Part shown: positions 5,697-5,958 of the stretch, piece by piece | Layout of the letters: each line of letters starts with the position of its first letter | How positions within the stretch are numbered: position 1 is the stretch's first letter | Source of the DNA: Anaerolineae bacterium | GTDB lineage: Bacteria; Chloroflexota; Anaerolineae; JACIWR01 | Direction of reading: 5' to 3' | Assembly: GCA_021162125.1 (NCBI GenBank) | Contig: JAGGZG010000353.1 | Span: forward strand, 1-5,958 | Length of the DNA: 5,958 nucleotides | Translations under genes and position numbers: made by a program | Notes under the pieces: model-generated | What the model was told of the DNA's origin: nothing | What the model saw: the letters and a program-made list of their open reading frames with translations, nothing else | Databases searched by the model: none

Positions 5697-5806
5697 TTCT
5701 CGATACTCACCTCGATTTCGTCACCACAAAAAGTTATTGTCAGCGTTCAGGCGGCCACTTGATTTTACCGCAGAGCGCACAGAAGTCGCAGAGTTTTTCC
5801 TTCTAT
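5697..5806. other. Intergenic leader upstream of the R3H ATPase gene
   Basis: No coding potential is convincing here. The region must hold the promoter of the 5696-to-2402 gene run unless that lies beyond the window. The best -10 candidate on the minus strand is TAAAAT (5762-5767), but its -35 partner is poor. It also contains the CGCAGAG repeat below. Confidence 0.5.
5769..5793. repeat. Degenerate CGCAGAG intergenic repeat
   Basis: CGCAGAG occurs at 5769-5775 and 5787-5793, with a decayed copy, CGCACAG, at 5776-5782. I recall longer runs of this unit as common intergenic repeats in Chloroflexota and several other phyla, but that cannot be verified here. No function is known to me. Confidence 0.5.
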
Positions 5807-5868
5807 GTAACTGCTCAGGCTACTTCTGTTAGCGATTGAAATCGCCTCTAGAGGGCTTGCAGCCGAGC

Positions 5869-5906
5869 GTCCACCTGCGTGGACGCGCCTGTCCACGCAG
5901 GTGGAC
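5869..5906. repeat. Nested inverted repeat in the core of the palindromic element
   Basis: GTCCACCTGCGTGGAC (5869-5884) and GTCCACGCAGGTGGAC (5891-5906) are exact reverse complements, separated by GCGCCT. Each is also a hairpin by itself (GTCCAC/GTGGAC, 4-nt loop). The DNA or RNA could therefore fold as one 16-bp stem or two 6-bp stems. Confidence 0.9.
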
Positions 5907-5917
5907 AGCCAGCTTTA

Positions 5918-5955
5918 ACTCCTCAGGCGCGGTTTCAACCGCTGGCCTGAGTAGT
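5918..5955. repeat. Bulged stem-loop at the right end of the element
   Basis: CTCAGGC (5922-5928) pairs with GCCTGAG (5945-5951), and GCGGTT (5929-5934) with AACCGC (5937-5942), leaving a 2-nt loop and a TG bulge. Past a C/T mismatch, ACT (5918-5920) pairs with AGT (5953-5955). No T-run follows within the window, so I do not call it a terminator. Confidence 0.75.
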
Positions 5956-5958
5956 AAC

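Larger units (their letters stand above)
5807..5958. repeat. Palindromic intergenic element with inverted ends, MITE- or REP-like
   Basis: The ends are 14-bp inverted repeats: GTAACTGCTCAGGC (5807-5820) against the reverse complement of 5945-5958, GTTACTACTCAGGC, 12 of 14 identical. A third copy of the motif, TAACTCCTCAGGC, lies in direct orientation at 5916-5928. Just inside are two quasi-palindromes in mirrored orientation: GCGATTGAAATCGC (5832-5845) and GCGGTTTCAACCGC (5929-5942). A nested hairpin core occupies 5869-5906. No transposase or long ORF is inside, so any mobility would depend on enzymes elsewhere. The outer boundary at the right coincides with the window end, so the element may continue. 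Confidence 0.65.

Noticed and set aside
5762..5790. Promoter of the R3H ATPase gene on the minus strand
   Set aside because: TAAAAT (5762-5767) is a fair -10, but the hexamer 17-18 nt upstream matches TTGACA at only about 3 of 6 positions, and the site sits in the CGCAGAG repeat.
5829..5945. CRISPR array
   Set aside because: The GTTTCAA-like segment suggested a CRISPR repeat, but there are only two mirrored palindromes, no regular spacers and no cas gene.

Overview
The window looks like a short, fairly GC-rich bacterial contig, probably from a Chloroflexota (Anaerolineae-like) genome. I infer this from the combination of an R3H/SpoIIIAA-like ATPase next to tmk and darA, a rhomboid protease with C-terminal TPRs, an FmdB protein with a Gly/Asp/Met tail, and palindromic intergenic repeats. 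No marker gene here fixes the taxonomy.

Layout. Positions 1-87 form a perfect 39-bp inverted repeat at the very edge, probably an assembly or library fold-back. The minus strand from 1891 down to the left edge carries one tightly overlapping operon: gmk, then a rhomboid protease fused to TPRs, then the start of a small membrane protein. Divergent from it is fmdB (1974-2378, plus strand), behind a near-consensus promoter. The minus strand from 5696 down to 2402 carries a second co-directional run: an R3H-domain ATPase, a two-gene cassette resembling a TumE/DUF6516-type toxin-antitoxin pair, tmk and darA. The right 250 bases (5697-5958) are intergenic. They hold a degenerate CGCAGAG repeat and then a 152-bp palindromic element with inverted ends, three copies of a 13-bp motif and nested hairpins.

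How the genes relate. Gmk and Tmk phosphorylate GMP and dTMP on the way to GTP and dTTP. DarA is a PII-like receptor for cyclic di-AMP, and its gene also follows tmk in Firmicutes such as Bacillus subtilis. The R3H ATPase belongs to the SpoIIIAA/Ycf45-like group, a conserved nucleic-acid-binding family of unclear role. The toxin-antitoxin-like pair has visibly lower GC than its neighbours and sits between housekeeping genes, so it is the best candidate for an acquired accessory module. The remaining genes are ordinary conserved ones, and I see no clearly undescribed multi-gene system. The points most worth following are the TA-like cassette, the palindromic element and the symmetric divergent promoter.
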